64,000 nucleotides of DNA, taken from contig CM073197.1 of assembly GCA_037042915.1 (NCBI GenBank), positions 310,001 through 374,000 of the forward strand, written 5' to 3'. Under the pieces are notes generated by a model that was not told the origin of the DNA, did no database searches, and worked only from the letters and a program-made list of their open reading frames with translations. This DNA is from Auricularia sp. M13 (taxonomy: Eukaryota; Basidiomycota; Agaricomycetes; Auriculariales; Auriculariaceae). Each line of letters opens with the position of its first letter. Positions within the stretch are counted from its first letter, which is position 1. The translations under genes were made by a program, and so were the position numbers. Below, one piece after another: positions 62,021 through 64,000 of this stretch.

Positions 62021-63768
62021 GATGATGATGATGATGATGATGATGAGATCCAATTTTGAGTAGCTGTGAGGCCGCGAAGCGGCCTATGTCGCTACTCCCA
62101 GCTGACACTGCAGTAAAATACAGGGGGGGTGGGAAGGAGAACGTGCGGGAAGAGTCATGAACAAAAGGGTGGATACCAAATACTACAGTGCCTGAATGAA
62201 AGGTGATAAAGCCGAGGTGCGTAAAATGCTGGGGCGCATGAGGAGTTCTACACCGAAGAGATCACGGCAGAGAGCATGAAAGGTGATACTGAGGGAAGGG
62301 TGGGGTTGACGGTGCATTCGTCGAGCAGTCCGGGAGTCGCATTACTGCGGCTTTTGCTGGAGCTCATGAGTGAGGGCAATATACGCTGAGGAGGCAAAGG
62401 CCCGAGCCAGAGCTTCTGCCTTGTGAGGGCAGGAAGCATCGAATGCCTTGTGTTCGCCATGGCAATTGGCGCATCGCACCTTGATGTGCGTGCAGTTGCG
62501 CATGGTGGTACAAGACGGCTGTGCAGGACAGGCACAGCCGCTCGTCGCGTGTTCCGACGACGCGCAGCGGCCACAGGCTAGGGGACGAGACGGAGATTGT
62601 TTGGCGCACTGTGAGGTTTCGTGGCCGAAGCCTTGGCAACGGAAGCACTGCTGGACGACCGGGGGGTGGACGTAAGCGGGGCAGTACTCGCCGAGAACGC
62701 AAAGGCCTTCATGGATGATCGCGCGTGCAGTGTCGACGTCTGAAACAATGAGGACAAGAGATGACCGGGTCGACTTCGCCGCCTTCGTTGTGTGAATCCA
62801 GCGGACCGCGTCAAGATGGTCGCGTGAAGCGATAACCGTCGGATTGGTGAGGTGAAGGGCGTCGAGTGCGGCAGGGCTAAGAGGATTGAATTTGGTGTTG
62901 ACAAGGTCGACCTGAAGCGAAATTCGTCGCTTGGCCAGCTTAACTCCTGGACCGAGTGCGACAAGCCACTCATCGGCGAACTTGATGAGGGCGGCCTTGT
63001 GCTCGGCGGAGGTGGCGTGGACAAAGAGCTTAGAGCGATCACGCCGCACCGAGTGGGAAGAAGTGCCATGGAGAGCGGGGACGTTTGACTTTCGGAGGGC
63101 AGAGTCAATCGCGGCCTTGATATCACCGAGCGACAGGCGCCGCACGGGGGCATCGGCCGGGACATCTACGAGCGCGACTGTTACACAGAAGGCGGGTTGG
63201 CGGAAATGCGGGCCGGGAGCCGGTGGCACAAAGGAGGCACGAGGCTGGCGTGTGGCGGGTACGATTTGGCCGAGCGCGTCAATGACCTGCGCGTTCTGCG
63301 ACTTAAGGTCTGCAAGCACCGCGGATAGTTGACGGGTCGGCGATGAGAAGAGATCCTCCTCGTCATCCGAATCCAGCGGGTTGTTTGGTGCGCGTGGTAC
63401 CGGCTGGCTCGAGAGAACAGCGTCGAGCACATCAACGCAAGCCTGCATGAGCGGTGACACCTTCTGCCACCACTGCGGCGCTGACTTCCGAGCATCGCAG
63501 CTGGCAATGTGCTGCCGAAGCGCCAAGAGCGCGCTGGGACCGTCGTGAGGTTCCAATCCTTTGTCCTTTGAACGCTTGGTCGCTTTCCGGGTGGCCTTTC
63601 GGCCGTCGGCGACCTGAAGCGGCTCGCCGAACACGTTCTCTGAGCCATGCGAGGACATTGCAGGCTATAGGGAAGAGCTGGCAAGGAGGATGAGGTGGGA
63701 ACGGTCCCAGGAAGACAGAGAGAAACCACCTCCCGAATAGGAAGGTAGTGGTACAAGACTAAGAGCTT
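62021..63768 (-). mobile_element. LINE-derived element encoding only ORF1 (1.75 kb)
   Basis: Minus-strand element bounded by the 14-bp target duplication TGCGCAACCATAGT (62007-62020 and 63769-63782). Its 3' end is an (ATC)n tract (minus sense) at 62021-62045. Structure: ~110-bp 5' UTR, one intact ORF1 (62342-63658), ~300-bp 3' UTR, tail. There is no endonuclease or RT, and no room for one. This is like HAL1 elements of mammals: an ORF1-only LINE derivative that must borrow RT. Confidence 0.88.
62342..63658 (-). CDS. LINE ORF1 protein with three CCHC-type zinc knuckles
   Basis: 438 aa. A basic N-terminus (GRKATRKATKRSKDKG), a central RNA-binding-like domain (LGDIKAAIDSALRKS, LFVHATSAEHKAALIKF, VRWIHTTKAAKSTRSSLVLIVSD), and three knuckles: CFRCQGFGHETSQC, CGRCASSEHATSGC and CANCHGEHKAFDASC. 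This is the ORF1 type of Jockey/CR1/Tad-like LINEs, binding element RNA. The open frame suggests selection or recent copying. Confidence 0.85.
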   Translation of the reverse strand: MSSHGSENVFGEPLQVADGRKATRKATKRSKDKGLEPHDGPSALLALRQHIASCDARKSAPQWWQKVSPLMQACVDVLDAVLSSQPVPRAPNNPLDSDDEEDLFSSPTRQLSAVLADLKSQNAQVIDALGQIVPATRQPRASFVPPAPGPHFRQPAFCVTVALVDVPADAPVRRLSLGDIKAAIDSALRKSNVPALHGTSSHSVRRDRSKLFVHATSAEHKAALIKFADEWLVALGPGVKLAKRRISLQVDLVNTKFNPLSPAALDALHLTNPTVIASRDHLDAVRWIHTTKAAKSTRSSLVLIVSDVDTARAIIHEGLCVLGEYCPAYVHPPVVQQCFRCQGFGHETSQCAKQSPSRPLACGRCASSEHATSGCACPAQPSCTTMRNCTHIKVRCANCHGEHKAFDASCPHKAEALARAFASSAYIALTHELQQKPQ

Positions 63769-63820
63769 TGCGCAACCATAGTTCGACTGGGATGCGGTCC
63801 GCCAAGGGAAGCGAAGTCAT

Positions 63821-64000
63821 GGCAAAGATTAGACAGTATCCTCGGCAAGGCCCCGCTGATGCTAGTGGGTCGTAGACGAGGTCGATATGGACGGTTGACA
63901 AGGTTGAACGTTGAACTGGCGCGAGAACCAACTCCGCTTCAAGTTGTCGGTCGCCGGCCCGGAACGCCGTTACCATGCTCAGTACTCTTCCAGTGGAACT
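63821..64000. promoter_or_regulatory. Upstream region of F-box copy D
   Basis: Contains GGTTGACAAGGTTGAAC and a downstream CCAACTCCGCT-like stretch also found upstream of copies A (near 33105-33130) and B (near 51210-51245), so the upstream regions share origin. Confidence 0.5.

Larger units (their letters stand above)
60012..63820 (-). pseudogene. F-box family copy D, split by two transposon insertions
   Basis: The N-terminus MTSLPLADRIPVELWLR ends at 63769 where an ORF1-bearing element begins. It resumes at 62020 (LRIFNGFTLSELLPVMLVCSVWRKVAFAC). A net 7-nt deletion against copies A and B near 61808-61845 shifts the frame. The gene is cut again at 61703/61026 by a TIR element, then runs open to 60012 (ELIQNAAPRLRELVVML...SPQITLVLEGVDL...LFKEL). 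Both insertions have exact target duplications, so the order of the parts is certain. It is the fifth F-box locus here and surely non-functional as a full protein. Confidence 0.88.

Noticed and set aside
62021-62046. ATG-repeat at 62021-62045 as an ordinary microsatellite
   Set aside because: Its place exactly at the target-duplication border shows it is the 3' tail of the ORF1-only element.
1-64000. CRISPR arrays, rRNA genes or a biosynthetic gene cluster
   Set aside because: No regular spacer-repeat array, no rRNA-like stretch, and no linked set of biosynthetic enzymes.

Overview
The window looks like a TE-rich stretch of a filamentous basidiomycete (Agaricomycete-type) genome. The evidence is intron-dense host genes with introns of 47-75 bp, GT-AG (once GC-AG) splice sites, TATA boxes about 60-70 bp before start codons, fungal families (RTA1, expanded F-box, TenA/THI-4) and fungal-type gypsy, LINE and MITE elements. 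This is inference from the sequence alone; no search was run.

Layout. 1-10 kb is a compact host block: the 3' end of a membrane protein gene, an RTA1 transporter-like gene, a YcaC-like secreted isochorismatase-fold hydrolase, LSm6, an unrecognised 465-aa protein, and a small divergent ATG8-like gene. At 9973-21708 a complete Ty3/gypsy chromovirus-type LTR element (754-bp LTRs, 5-bp target duplication) sits 69 bp upstream of the ATG8-like start codon, separating it from a TenA/THI-4 gene. At 23238-28717 lies an intact seven-exon gene for a 1717-aa transposase-like protein with a BED-like finger, a D..D2H..E core, C2H2 fingers and a C-terminal PHD finger.

28.9-64 kb is dominated by an F-box protein family, always on the minus strand: two intact copies (31666-33033, 49760-51130) and three broken ones (28933-30509, 31350-31630, 60012-63820). 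It also holds a duplicated, unrecognised gene block and many insertions. A host gene at 40785-49547 is split by a Russian-doll nest: a TIR DNA element holding a short non-autonomous LTR element, which holds a LINE. A second LINE (52922 to at least 58861) carries RNase H between endonuclease and reverse transcriptase. The last F-box copy is interrupted by an 8-bp-TSD TIR element and by a 1.75-kb LINE-derived element that encodes only ORF1.

Functionally, the host genes cover mRNA decay/splicing (LSm6), autophagy-type conjugation (ATG8-like), thiamin metabolism (TenA), lipid/toxicant transport (RTA1) and substrate recognition for ubiquitination (F-box). They do not form an obvious pathway cluster. 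The F-box array plus TEs is a fast-evolving region. Stretches 374-1780, 3193-4364, 35961-37306 and 38171-40784 hold no gene I can identify.
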